Shown here in pieces: positions 19,928 through 29,343 of a stretch of 64,000 bases of DNA. The stretch's first letter is position 1; every line of letters begins with the position of its first letter. The notes below the pieces were generated by a model that saw only the letters and a list, made by a program, of their open reading frames with translations, did no database searches and was not told the origin of the DNA. Origin of the DNA: SZUA-36 sp963759155. GTDB lineage: Bacteria > Pseudomonadota > Gammaproteobacteria > Xanthomonadales > SZUA-36. The stretch is from NCBI GenBank assembly GCA_963759155.1, contig CAVWXX010000010.1:51547-115546 (forward strand), in the 5' to 3' direction. The translations under genes and the position numbers were made by a program.

Positions 19928-21208
19928 ATGGTGTTTCCAGACTATCGTGAAGGGCGACTTTACGCCGAAGGTGTGCCGGTCGAAAAGATCGCTGAAGAGG
20001 TGGAAACACCGGTCTACTGCTATTCAACGGCGGCGCTGCGTCAAAACTACCAGTCGTATGCCGGGCAATTCAAAGCGGAGAACTCACTCGTGTGTTTTGC
20101 TGTCAAGGCAAATTCCAACCTGGCCATTATCCGCGAACTGGGCAACATGGGTGCCGGTGCCGATGTAGTATCGGAGGGTGAACTCAGACGAGCCTTGCTC
20201 GCCGGCATTCCGGCTGAAAAAATTGTCTATTCCGGCGTTGCCAAAACCCCGGGCGAGATGCGTTTTGCACTGAGGCAGAACATTCTCCAGTTCAATGTCG
20301 AATCTGAGCCGGAACTGGAACTGTTAAACCAGGTCGCCATGGATGAGGGTAAGCAGGCCCCCATCGCCTTTCGCATCAACCCGGATATCGATGCCGAAAC
20401 CCATGAGAAAATCTCGACAGGCAAGGCCAGCAACAAGTTTGGTATTCCCTCGTCCCGTGCACATGAGGCCTACGCGCGCGCCGCTGAATTGCCGGGAATC
20501 CGGGTGCAGGGAATCGATATGCACATTGGTTCGCAGCTAACAAAACTGGGACCATTCGAGGCTGCTTTTCGTTGTCTTGCAGAGCTAACCACCGAGCTAC
20601 GTGGTCTGGGCCATGATATTTCAATCCTGGATATAGGCGGTGGACTGGGCATTGACTACAAGGACGGCAATCAACTTCCACCGGCCATCACCGACTATGC
20701 GGCGCTTGCCAACGACATCCTCGGGCAACTCGACTGCCGGATTCTTGTCGAGCCCGGACGCTCGCTGGTCGGCAATATTGGCATTCTTATTTCACGGGTC
20801 ACCTATATCAAGGAAGGTGAGAGGGATCGTTTTCTGATTATCGATGCCGGTATGAACGACCTGCTCAGACCCAGCATGTACGACGCCTATCATGAAATTG
20901 TGCCATGCACGCTGCGTGATGGTGAGTCCGCGCTTTACCAGGTGGTAGGGCCGATCTGTGAAACCGGCGACACATTTGCACGCAACAGGTCATTACCTCC
21001 GCTGCAGAGCGGCGACCTGGTAGCGATAAAAAATGCCGGTGCTTACGGTGCTGTGATGGCGTCCTCCTACAATACCCGCCCACTGGTGCCCGAGGTGCTG
21101 GTCAAGGGTGACAAGATGACGGTAATCCGACCACGCCCGACCTATGAAGATATGATAAACCTTGATACCCCGGATGGGCCTATAGACCATCAACCGCCAG
21201 GCGACTGA
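19928..21208 (+). CDS. lysA: Diaminopimelate decarboxylase
   Basis: PLP enzyme that turns meso-diaminopimelate into L-lysine. Fold-III motifs are present: PLP lysine in CFAVKANSN, HIGSQL, the phosphate loop DIGGGLGI, LVEPGRSLVGN, and the catalytic Cys region GPICETGDTFA, followed by GAYGAVMASSYN. Length of 426 residues is normal. A TATAAT hexamer lies at 19884-19889, 39 bases before the start. The gene is alone on the plus strand between the broken minus-strand operon and the RpiR-type regulator, whose 3' end it overlaps by 29 bp. Next to murein peptidases it may process diaminopimelate from degraded stem peptides as well as serve lysine synthesis; the dual role is inference. Confidence 0.92.
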   Translation: MVFPDYREGRLYAEGVPVEKIAEEVETPVYCYSTAALRQNYQSYAGQFKAENSLVCFAVKANSNLAIIRELGNMGAGADVVSEGELRRALLAGIPAEKIVYSGVAKTPGEMRFALRQNILQFNVESEPELELLNQVAMDEGKQAPIAFRINPDIDAETHEKISTGKASNKFGIPSSRAHEAYARAAELPGIRVQGIDMHIGSQLTKLGPFEAAFRCLAELTTELRGLGHDISILDIGGGLGIDYKDGNQLPPAITDYAALANDILGQLDCRILVEPGRSLVGNIGILISRVTYIKEGERDRFLIIDAGMNDLLRPSMYDAYHEIVPCTLRDGESALYQVVGPICETGDTFARNRSLPPLQSGDLVAIKNAGAYGAVMASSYNTRPLVPEVLVKGDKMTVIRPRPTYEDMINLDTPDGPIDHQPPGD

Positions 21209-22019
21209 GTGAGAGCAACTCCCGCGCCCTGCTGTCGCGCTTCAACAGGTAACTGAACAGCACGTCCACAACGTGTTGTTGCGACGCCGTAGAGATAATT
21301 TGAGGATAGTCGAAGCCACCTTCCCTACTGACAGAAAACAGGGGAACATCCGCTAAAGCACGGATAGGGTTCGCATTGTAATTTGTCAGTGAAATAATCG
21401 AGACACCCGCTTTCTTCGCCTGCTGGGTAATCTTGACCATCTTGGTTGACTGGCCGGAAAAAGAAATAACGAATACGGCATCACCCTTGCCAAGGGTCAT
21501 CACACTGGATAACTGAATATAGGTATCAACTTCCGCGATGACCGACTTGCCAACCTGTATCAGCATGCTGGCAAAATTCCTGGCCACCAGGGATCCTGAT
21601 CCAAGCGCGACGATCTGAATTCGTTGACTTGTTTCCAGTAACTTGACGGCAGACAAAATGCGCTGCTCATCATTCAATTCCATCGTCGTCAGCAGCGCCT
21701 CATTTTTGATGGTATAAATTTGCTCCGGAAGCGAGTCCACCTTGCCGAGACTGACGCCATTTTTTTCCACCACCTCTTCGTCAAGGTCGCTTTTTACGAC
21801 GTATTCATGAATCGCCAGTTTCAGATCGGTAAAACCACGGTAGTTAAGCTTCTGGCTGAACTTGATAATACTGGACTGGCTGACACCTACCGCTGCTGCC
21901 AGGTTTTGCGACGAGTAATCCCTGATCAATGCCGAATTCTCGAGAATAAAGTCGGCGATCATCTTCTCGTTGGAAGATAATTCTTCCCGAACCGCCCGCA
22001 TTTTCCCAAGACAAGACAT
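21180..22019 (-). CDS. RpiR/MurR-family transcriptional regulator with SIS domain
   Basis: An N-terminal helix-turn-helix (residues about 15-75, with LAAAVGVSQSSIIKFSQKLNYRGFTDLK) precedes a SIS sugar-phosphate-binding domain (about 120-260, VALGSGSLVARNFASML, VFVISFSGQSTKMV, ISLTNYNANPI). Length of 279 fits the family. The SIS domain usually senses phosphosugars; MurR of E. coli senses MurNAc-6-phosphate. Placed beside lysA and the murein-peptide genes, this protein is the best local candidate for their regulator. The 3' end overlaps lysA tail-to-tail by 29 bp, so transcription of one may interfere with the other. Confidence 0.88.
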   Translation of the reverse strand: MSCLGKMRAVREELSSNEKMIADFILENSALIRDYSSQNLAAAVGVSQSSIIKFSQKLNYRGFTDLKLAIHEYVVKSDLDEEVVEKNGVSLGKVDSLPEQIYTIKNEALLTTMELNDEQRILSAVKLLETSQRIQIVALGSGSLVARNFASMLIQVGKSVIAEVDTYIQLSSVMTLGKGDAVFVISFSGQSTKMVKITQQAKKAGVSIISLTNYNANPIRALADVPLFSVSREGGFDYPQIISTASQQHVVDVLFSYLLKRDSRARELLSLSRLAVDGL

Positions 22020-22094
22020 AAAACGCTTTCCAGTAAGTGAGTTTCCAGCCTTATCTAAAATAACAGATTGAAGGCATGGCCGAAATAAAAGCCG

Positions 22095-24506
22095 TCAATG
22101 TGCTGTCAGTGTCACGGAGTCCGCGTAGACTCTTCTTTCAAAACCAGCAACCCGGCCATCCGTTTCCAGTAACGGAAAGACATACACGGCATCCAGCCTG
22201 GCCTGCCATACGCCGTCGCTCCGCTGCTCAATGTTCACCTCCAGGTGTCCATAGTGTTTACCACCCTCACTGAGCACGCCATTTGAGTCGTAAACCTCGG
22301 GTGCGTCGGCATGTGCCAGGAACACCTGGTATGGATTGGCAACATCTGATACCGGCCCTCGCAGACCGTCGCCACCAATTCCGACATCGTAGAAATGTAT
22401 ATCATGCGCCTTTTCAACACCGTCGGGAAATACCTCGGCTCCTGAAATCACCGAGTGCTCATACATCTCATCGTGCCCTCCGAAAACCGCATCGACACCA
22501 TGACGTATAAACAGGGGCGTCAAGGTTTGTAAAGGTACTGAAGACAGGATGTCACCCCTGGGTTTTTCACCGGCGGGACGGCCGTGAACACCCGATGTAT
22601 AGGGTATGTGGTGAAACATGACAAATGTAAAACGGCTTGTCTCCTGGGCCTTGATCAGCTCCTTTTCTAACCAGGCATACTGCACTGAACCCGGTTGCCA
22701 ATCCGGTGCAGACCCACCCTCACCTTCACCCAGCATTCTCCAGTTGGTGTCCATATCACTCCGGTCAGGCAAGCCATTGATGGTATCCAGAACAATGATC
22801 GTGACCACGCCGTGACGCATCGAATAATATCGCTCCGAATGCGCTTCATCCATTGCCCCATTGGCCGGCAGGTCAAAATAGGTCTGGTATTTACGCACTG
22901 AACGTTCGGAATCCGGAGCGGCGTACTTGCCAAAGTCACCCGGACCAGCAAAATAGTCGTGATTGCCCAGTGCAGGAACCAGTACCGTCGATGCTGCCAG
23001 ACCTGCGTTATGTAACCAGAACTCATCCCAGTCACGTTGCTCGCCACCGGATTGGACAAGGTCACCCGCTATCGCAACAAATGCAGGTTGCCTTTGCTGA
23101 ATAACTTCCAGGTTCTGCGCATACCCCGTGGTTTGATCGACCGGATACCTGCGGGCCCTGGTGGGTGTTTCGGCACTTGGCCAGACCGTATGTTTACCGG
23201 TGGATTCCGGTTCTGTTTCACTGTCGCCGTAGACGATAAAACGCAAAGACTTCTGACCTTCATCCAGCGTGAGGAAACTACCGTTCGCCAAATCGGTTGA
23301 TTGTATTACCTGGTAGCGGTACAAGGTGCCAGGCTCAAGATCAGTCAGGCGTAGCTGGTGAAGATATGGCAAGGCTGCATCACTGCAATCGATGTCGCCG
23401 CAGTCCTCCATGGGGTGATAAGCGAGCGCTCGGGCCAGCACCGGGCTGGATTCCAATAACACGGCTTGTTCAATGCTCCCACCATCCTGCTTCCACACCT
23501 TCAAAGCCCCTGCCCGGTTTTCTTTACTGAACCAGATAAGCGTGATGGCATCTTTGGCCGGGTTCTGCAGGTAGGGTGTTATATGAAACCCACAAACACT
23601 CTCGTCGACCCTGGCGTTGCCTGCTCCTGTCGACAGGTAGTCCCCGAGGCGTTTTGACCACCCGGCGAGCCAACGCGCCTCGTTTCTTTCGGGCGGTGAC
23701 AACTCGACCCGTAATCGTAACCTGTCGATGGCAGCATCACTGAATTGCGCGACGATATCAGCGCACTCATCCTCATTATCCCGCAAGCCTGCCAGGTCAG
23801 TGAGCACCTGCACCAGGCCCCAACCCTGCCCCTGGTAAGATTCACGCGGATTATTGCCGAGCCCTTTGAAATTGTAATAATCGATGACGGCAAAAAGCCC
23901 TTCAGGTGTTTCAAACAAGGTTTGAATCAAGCCTGTTAGTATCTGCTTCTGTTCAGCAGGCAAATCCAGCGCGCGCCAGCGCCGCTCGAAGGCCGACACA
24001 ATAAACCTGGCCTGATAAAGCTGGGTCGCTTCCAGCCAGTCTCTCAATGACGTCATTTCGGGTGATGAACCGGCTGCGTCAAATTCTTCTTTACTGCCCC
24101 AGGGTGCATGCAGTGGGGGATCCAGTTCCTGCAGCCAGACCGGCATGCGCAGGTGATCAGGAACCTGCTCTCGAAGGTAGGCGACCAGGGCGGGAAACTG
24201 TTCATCAAACGGGGCATCGACACCCTCGGGAAACCAGATAAAATGCCCTATTCCCAGGGAGGGGAAATCCTCACCTTCGTTCCAGTGAGTCAGGTACTCA
24301 GCTTTTCCAAGTGCTTCATTCTGGTAGATACGGGAACCGATCCAGTCATAGTCGGTATCGCTCAGACCTGGTAGTGCAAAAGTTGCAAGCGGCTTTGGTT
24401 CTTCTATTTGCTGTTGCTCAACCGTTTCCACATAAAACAGCGCACGTGCCAGGATAAAACCTGCCAGCAGGACAAACAATGCAATTGAAAACGATCTACG
24501 ATTCAT
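22095..24506 (-). CDS. Fusion of a lysozyme-like domain and a purple-acid-phosphatase-like metallophosphoesterase
   Basis: An 803-residue protein anchored by an N-terminal signal or membrane helix (FSIALFVLLAGFILARAL). Residues about 50-300 match a family I recall as lysozyme/transglycosylase-like by its pattern: a Glu in IYQNEALG, then SLGIGHFIWFPEG, YYNFKGLG and YQGQGWGLVQVL. Residues about 310-420 form a fibronectin-like linker (LEPGTLYRYQV). Residues about 430-800 are a calcineurin-like domain with YGDSE, GDLVQSGG, GNHDYF, FHHIPYTSG and FGGHDEMYE. The last motif has Glu where GHDH is usual, so one metal ligand is altered. No frameshift is seen. It follows the soe genes on the same strand 90 bases downstream of soeC. 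The phosphatase half could act on phosphorylated wall or teichoic-like polymers; this is speculative. Confidence 0.7.
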   Translation of the reverse strand: MNRRSFSIALFVLLAGFILARALFYVETVEQQQIEEPKPLATFALPGLSDTDYDWIGSRIYQNEALGKAEYLTHWNEGEDFPSLGIGHFIWFPEGVDAPFDEQFPALVAYLREQVPDHLRMPVWLQELDPPLHAPWGSKEEFDAAGSSPEMTSLRDWLEATQLYQARFIVSAFERRWRALDLPAEQKQILTGLIQTLFETPEGLFAVIDYYNFKGLGNNPRESYQGQGWGLVQVLTDLAGLRDNEDECADIVAQFSDAAIDRLRLRVELSPPERNEARWLAGWSKRLGDYLSTGAGNARVDESVCGFHITPYLQNPAKDAITLIWFSKENRAGALKVWKQDGGSIEQAVLLESSPVLARALAYHPMEDCGDIDCSDAALPYLHQLRLTDLEPGTLYRYQVIQSTDLANGSFLTLDEGQKSLRFIVYGDSETEPESTGKHTVWPSAETPTRARRYPVDQTTGYAQNLEVIQQRQPAFVAIAGDLVQSGGEQRDWDEFWLHNAGLAASTVLVPALGNHDYFAGPGDFGKYAAPDSERSVRKYQTYFDLPANGAMDEAHSERYYSMRHGVVTIIVLDTINGLPDRSDMDTNWRMLGEGEGGSAPDWQPGSVQYAWLEKELIKAQETSRFTFVMFHHIPYTSGVHGRPAGEKPRGDILSSVPLQTLTPLFIRHGVDAVFGGHDEMYEHSVISGAEVFPDGVEKAHDIHFYDVGIGGDGLRGPVSDVANPYQVFLAHADAPEVYDSNGVLSEGGKHYGHLEVNIEQRSDGVWQARLDAVYVFPLLETDGRVAGFERRVYADSVTLTAH

Positions 24507-24595
24507 AACCAGGCTTCATTCAACACAGACCTTTAATTGGTTCAAACGTGATAGACCCATGCGATCCGCTCATCAGGTCAGACAGCGGGCCAGGC

Positions 24596-25573
24596 TCAGA
24601 CGGTTTGATAATACAGATTCTGCGGGTGATTTGCCTGCGCGAAAAAGAACCAGCGCTCCATGAACAGCCCGGCAAATTGCACCAGGAATGCCGCCAGGTA
24701 TAAGCCCCACAGGTTTGTAGCGAGACCAGCCAATACCAGGCCCAGTGGAACGGGAAACACCAGGACCAGAAAAGCCCACTTGACGTTTTTGTACTTGCGC
24801 TTTGATGCGCCGTGAAAATATTCGTGGGTATTAAAAGAGCCCGTCATCGCCCCCTGTGCTTTCTGCACGATATGCGAATGGCGTATACCAATGGCGGTCT
24901 GAATGGTCGACTTGGGTCGAATTCGCTCATTACGCACCAGGCTCATGATACGGGTGATCAATACCATCACGGTCAAGACAATGGCCCAGCCACCAAAAAA
25001 CTCGGTTTGAACCGAGACCTGTCTAGCTGCAAATACGGTTGCGAGCGTAAAGCCCGAGGCGCAACCAAACAGTGTGTAGTTAACCACCGTCAGCGGGGTC
25101 GCCCACTCCTGCAACATCTTCATGCAGGCGTAAATCATGCCGGTGCACAGGAACAGGGCAAAACACAGTACGCTCGCCACGGCACCGGTAACCAGTGCCA
25201 GGTCGACATTGAAGGCATCACGAATAACAAACAGTGTCGGATTCCAGCCGCTGAAATGAATCAAGCCCCAGGCTGCAACGCTGGCCATAAAGGCCGGCAG
25301 CACGATGACTTCACGCGACATCCATGAGGTACGCCACTGGCTGGCTGCACGCCAGGCGCGTTCCGGGCGTCCAAGGTGAAAAAATGAGCTAAACAGGCCA
25401 AGACCCAGCAGGCCCAGCGCAAACAGGCTTCCCAATGCATAGAACTGAAGCGGGTCCTGTAACGGCAACACTTTAAATGTCGAATACACCTGGCCGGTAT
25501 AAAGCGCCAGAAACAAACCCTGGCCAGCGCCGATCAGTGTGGTGAGAAAAATGATGGATATGGCGGGACGCAT
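24596..25573 (-). CDS. soeC: Sulfite dehydrogenase membrane anchor subunit, SoeC (DmsC/NrfD-like)
   Basis: Quinone-reactive membrane subunit of 325 residues with eight hydrophobic helices, starting SIIFLTTLIGAGQGLFLAL and followed by FSSFFHLGRPERAWRA and WRTSWMSREVIVLPAFM, the conserved DmsC-family segment. It is the last of three linked genes after soeB, 28 bases apart with an AGAGGT ribosome site. DmsC homologs serve DMSO reductase as well as cytoplasmic sulfite dehydrogenase; the choice of Soe follows from the catalytic subunit. Electrons from sulfite would pass through SoeB into the quinone pool here. Confidence 0.75.
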   Translation of the reverse strand: MRPAISIIFLTTLIGAGQGLFLALYTGQVYSTFKVLPLQDPLQFYALGSLFALGLLGLGLFSSFFHLGRPERAWRAASQWRTSWMSREVIVLPAFMASVAAWGLIHFSGWNPTLFVIRDAFNVDLALVTGAVASVLCFALFLCTGMIYACMKMLQEWATPLTVVNYTLFGCASGFTLATVFAARQVSVQTEFFGGWAIVLTVMVLITRIMSLVRNERIRPKSTIQTAIGIRHSHIVQKAQGAMTGSFNTHEYFHGASKRKYKNVKWAFLVLVFPVPLGLVLAGLATNLWGLYLAAFLVQFAGLFMERWFFFAQANHPQNLYYQTV

Positions 25574-25601
25574 AATTAATTACCTCTACCAGTATTTACC
25601 G

Positions 25602-26333
25602 CTACCAACTCGTTACGTCGTCGAAAGTCTGATCGTCGTCATCGGGCATCGGTAACTTGTGTTCCTTTTTAAGCGGGTTATCGGAACGGACCAATTCATC
25701 CTCATGGATGGTAATACTGGCCTTGCGACGTGGAAGATAGTGGTTTGCGGGTTTTGTCGCCCACTCGGGCATCAGTTGATAACCGGCGCGCTCTCGTATG
25801 GCAACGGAAACATCCGAATCCGGATCGCTGACATCACCGAATAGACGGGCATCCGCCGGACAGGCCATCACGCAAGCTGGTTTACGTTCATTTTCCGGTA
25901 GCGATTCATCATAGATTCTGTCCACACAAAGTGTGCACTTCTTCATGATCTTCTGGTTCTCATCCAGCTCACGTGCGCCATAGGGGCACGCCCATGAACA
26001 GTAGTTGCAACCAATACATTTTTCGCTGTCGACCAGCACGATGCCATCCGATTCGCGTTTATAACTGGCGCCGGTCGGGCACACGGGAACACAGGGCGGA
26101 TCTTCGCAATGTAAGCAGCTTTTCGGAAAATGAACGGTTTCGGTTTCGGGGAACTGACCCACTTCAAATGTCTGCACGCGGTTGAAGAAGGTTCCGACAG
26201 GGTCCTTGTGAAACGGGTTTTTGTCGGCCATGAAGCCTGCGGTGCCAGAGGTGTTCCACTCTTTGCAACTGGTGACACAGGCATGGCAGCCCACACAAAC
26301 ATTGAGATCGATAACCAGTGCCAGCTGTTTCAT
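25602..26333 (-). CDS. soeB: Sulfite dehydrogenase iron-sulfur subunit, SoeB (DmsB-like)
   Basis: Electron-transfer subunit of 243 residues with four [4Fe-4S] clusters, seen as CVGCHACVTSCKEWN (start), CLHCEDPPCVPVCPTGA, CIGCNYCSWACPYGA and CTLC...CVMACPADAR. No signal peptide, which places the complex on the cytoplasmic side. The ending, GYQLMPEWATKPANHYLPRR, is typical of the Soe group as I recall it. Its ATG overlaps the soeA stop by 4 bp (26330-26333), so the two are translationally coupled. Function as a DMSO- or polysulfide-reductase subunit cannot be excluded without a tree. Confidence 0.78.
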   Translation of the reverse strand: MKQLALVIDLNVCVGCHACVTSCKEWNTSGTAGFMADKNPFHKDPVGTFFNRVQTFEVGQFPETETVHFPKSCLHCEDPPCVPVCPTGASYKRESDGIVLVDSEKCIGCNYCSWACPYGARELDENQKIMKKCTLCVDRIYDESLPENERKPACVMACPADARLFGDVSDPDSDVSVAIRERAGYQLMPEWATKPANHYLPRRKASITIHEDELVRSDNPLKKEHKLPMPDDDDQTFDDVTSW

Positions 26334-29245
26334 GCCTTGTTCCTCCTGCCGGCAAAGTACGTCAGCCAGCGACTCGGTTTCCTTTCCATCATCTGCCCCG
26401 GAACCGGTCCGATGGTATCGAACTGCGGTGAACTGACCTGCCCTTCACTTTCTGCGGCCGGATAAATACGCACACGTACATCAAACCAGCCGGCCTGCCC
26501 TGTGACAGGGTCGGAGTTCGACAGATGATCACCATCCGCCGACGGTGGCAACTCTTCGCTGATCAGGTGATTGAGCAGAAAGCCCTGCCTGGCCTCGTTG
26601 GCATCGCCATCCAGTGCCCAGGCGCCGGACGCCTTGCCGATGGCATTCCAGGTCCAGACCGTACCTGGTTCCACTGCCTCGGAATGCCGGCACAGACAAC
26701 GAACTTTGCCGTGCATGGATTCCACCCACATCCAGCCACCGTCTTCGATACCGGCCGCTTTTGCGGTTTTGGTATTCACGTTCAGAAAATTATAGGTATG
26801 TATCTGCCGCAACCAAGCATTCTGCGAATCCCATGAGTGATACATGGCCATCGGACGCTGGGTAATGGCATTGAGCGGGTACTTCTCAAGATCAGATTGC
26901 TGTGCTTCCAGTGGTTGCTCATAAAATGGCAATGGATCGAAATGCTTTTCCACACGCTTACGCAGATGATCAGGTGGCTGCCTGCCATCGCTCTTACCTT
27001 GCGCGGCTAAACGGAACTTCTGCAACACCTCGGAATAGATATGGATATTGATGGGGTCGGTAAAACGCAGCAGCGCATGGCGTTTCGCCCACTCGAGATA
27101 ACCCTGGTTCCAGTTGCGCATGTACTGATATGACTTCGGCATTTCATGGTGGAACACACAGTTGTTCTCTTCGTACATCTCCCATTGTTTCGGGTTGGGT
27201 TCGCCCTTCAGATATTTTTCACCATCCTTGCCTCTCCAACCGGCCAGAAAGCCGATACCGGAACCGGGTGCGGTTTCATAATTGATCACGAAATCGCGAT
27301 AGTCCTCGAATTTGGCGCTGCCATCGGCATTGGTGAACGCGGGCAGATTCAATCGTGAGCCCAATTCAACAATCACATCCTGGAATGGCCGGCAATCGCC
27401 GGTCGGTGGCAGCACAGGAATCCGTACCGAATCTGCGGGGCCGCTGTACTCTGAAATCGGCCGGTCGAGCATGGACATCGAATCATAGCGTTCAAGGTAG
27501 GTGGTGTCGGGCAATACCAGGTCCGCAAAGGCAACCGTTTCCGACTGAAAGGCATCAGCGACGATGAGGAACGGTATCTTGTACTCGCCGTTTTCATCCT
27601 TGTCTTTGAGCATGTCGCGCACACCTGTTGTATTCATACTTGAATTCCAGGCCACGTTTGCCATGAATATCATCAGGGTATCGACCTTGTACGGGTCACC
27701 CCGCCAGGCATTGGTGATGGCGTTTTGCATCATGCCGTGTACCGATAGCGGAAACTCCCACGAAAACGCCTTATCAATACGCACCGGGCTGCCGTCATCG
27801 TTGACAAACAGGTCATCAGGTTCAGCCGGCCAACCCAGCGGCATACCGTCTAGCGGTGTGTTGGGTTTGACAGCGCGTGAGTCGTTGGGCGGCTTGGCAC
27901 AGGGTGGTATCGGCCGAGGGAACGGCGCCTTATGACGGAAACCACCGGGCCGGTCGATGGTGCCAAGCAAACTCATCAGTATGGACATGGCGCGAATGGC
28001 CTGAAAGCCATTGGAATGGGCCGCCAGTCCACGCATGGCATGGAAGGCCACCGGGTTACCGATCACAGTCTCGTGCTCCTTACCCCAGACATCGGTCCAT
28101 GGTATGGGTAACTCGATCTTCTCATCACGCGCGGTAATACCCATCTCGTGGGCCAGCCTGACAATCGTCTCTGCAGGTATGCCGGTTATGTCCGCTGCCC
28201 ACTCAGCGGTATAGTCCTTGACCCGGTCTACCAGCAACTGGAATGACGGCTTAACCTGCGTGCCATCATCGAGTTGGTATTCGCCGAGGAAATACGGGTC
28301 GGCATCCTCGGTGTAGTTGGCAACCGCCTTGTTCTGCTTGCGATCCCACCACAACTTGTTTTGCGGATCGAAACAACCTTCATCATGGGGCATGTCAAAG
28401 CGCACAAACATCCCGTGCTCGGATGATGCTTCATCCGTGTTGACCAGTTCGGGTGCGTTCGAATACTGCCGCAGGAAATCACGGTCAAAAAGCCCCTGTT
28501 GGATGATCTCATTGGTCAGTGCGAGGAACAGCGCACCATCGGTACCCGGCTTGATCGGAATCCATTCATCGGCAATGGCCGAATAACCGGTTCGAACCGG
28601 GTTAATGGATATAAACTTGCCACCCTGGCGTTTGAATTTGGAGATTTCCATTTTCAGCGGGTTGGAATGGTGATCCTCCGCCGTGCCAATCATCACGAAA
28701 AGCTTCGCACGTTCCAGATCCGGTCCGCCAAACTCCCAGAAGGAACCACCGATGGTGTAGATCATACCGGCAGCCATATTGACCGAGCAGAATCCACCGT
28801 GGGCCGCATAGTTGGGTGTACCGTATTGCTTGGCAAACAGCCCTGTCAGAGCCTGCATCTGGTCCCGACCGGTAAACAGGGCGAGTTTTTTCGGGTCGGT
28901 GCCACGCAGGTGAGACATACGCTCGGTCATGACGTCGAAGGCCTTCTCCCATGAGATTTCTTCGAAATCGTTATCACCACGTTCACTGCCGGGTTTACGC
29001 ATCAGCGGCTTTGTGATTCGTGCCGGTGAGTACTGCTTCATGATACCGCTGGAACCCTTGGCGCAGATCACACCCTTGTTCAACGGGTGATCGGGGTTGC
29101 CCTGGATATAACGGACTTCACCATCGCGTAAGGTCACGCGTATGCCGCAGCGGCAGGCGCACATATAACAGGTCGTATTCTTGACTTCTATCTTGCTGTT
29201 TTCGTCAACTTGCTTTGACAGGGGGTCATGTATCGGCTTTGACAT
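26330..29245 (-). CDS. soeA: Molybdopterin oxidoreductase, probable sulfite dehydrogenase SoeA
   Basis: Catalytic subunit of 971 residues. The N-terminal [4Fe-4S] site uses Cys26, Cys29, Cys33 (in CYMCACRCG) and Cys61 (VICAKGSSG). The bis-MGD segments follow: TGRDQMQALTGLFAKQYG, GGFCSVNMAAGMIYTIGGS, IGTAEDHHSNPLKMEISKF and INPVRTGYSAIADEWIP, with a C-terminal dinucleotide-binding domain (LNVNTKTAKAAGIEDGGW). No Tat signal is visible, consistent with cytoplasmic SoeABC rather than periplasmic PsrA or DmsA. The HHSN and CSVN neighbourhoods match SoeA proteins of purple sulfur and marine bacteria as I remember them. Sulfite oxidation to sulfate with quinone as acceptor is the likely reaction. 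A Ycf46-like ATPase gene ends 98 bases upstream on the same strand. Confidence 0.78.
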   Translation of the reverse strand: MSKPIHDPLSKQVDENSKIEVKNTTCYMCACRCGIRVTLRDGEVRYIQGNPDHPLNKGVICAKGSSGIMKQYSPARITKPLMRKPGSERGDNDFEEISWEKAFDVMTERMSHLRGTDPKKLALFTGRDQMQALTGLFAKQYGTPNYAAHGGFCSVNMAAGMIYTIGGSFWEFGGPDLERAKLFVMIGTAEDHHSNPLKMEISKFKRQGGKFISINPVRTGYSAIADEWIPIKPGTDGALFLALTNEIIQQGLFDRDFLRQYSNAPELVNTDEASSEHGMFVRFDMPHDEGCFDPQNKLWWDRKQNKAVANYTEDADPYFLGEYQLDDGTQVKPSFQLLVDRVKDYTAEWAADITGIPAETIVRLAHEMGITARDEKIELPIPWTDVWGKEHETVIGNPVAFHAMRGLAAHSNGFQAIRAMSILMSLLGTIDRPGGFRHKAPFPRPIPPCAKPPNDSRAVKPNTPLDGMPLGWPAEPDDLFVNDDGSPVRIDKAFSWEFPLSVHGMMQNAITNAWRGDPYKVDTLMIFMANVAWNSSMNTTGVRDMLKDKDENGEYKIPFLIVADAFQSETVAFADLVLPDTTYLERYDSMSMLDRPISEYSGPADSVRIPVLPPTGDCRPFQDVIVELGSRLNLPAFTNADGSAKFEDYRDFVINYETAPGSGIGFLAGWRGKDGEKYLKGEPNPKQWEMYEENNCVFHHEMPKSYQYMRNWNQGYLEWAKRHALLRFTDPINIHIYSEVLQKFRLAAQGKSDGRQPPDHLRKRVEKHFDPLPFYEQPLEAQQSDLEKYPLNAITQRPMAMYHSWDSQNAWLRQIHTYNFLNVNTKTAKAAGIEDGGWMWVESMHGKVRCLCRHSEAVEPGTVWTWNAIGKASGAWALDGDANEARQGFLLNHLISEELPPSADGDHLSNSDPVTGQAGWFDVRVRIYPAAESEGQVSSPQFDTIGPVPGQMMERKPSRWLTYFAGRRNKA

Positions 29246-29343
29246 AGCTGCTTACCTGCTGGGCCTGATCCTGGAATATTAATTTATACTAATGTACAAC
29301 ATTTTACGTGTTCGATGTTCCTGAATTTCCATCTTCATTTCTA

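Noticed and set aside
26330..29245. DMSO or polysulfide reductase identity for the molybdoenzyme
   Set aside because: No Tat signal is seen and the motif set recalls SoeA more than DmsA or PsrA; kept as an alternative, since a tree would be decisive.
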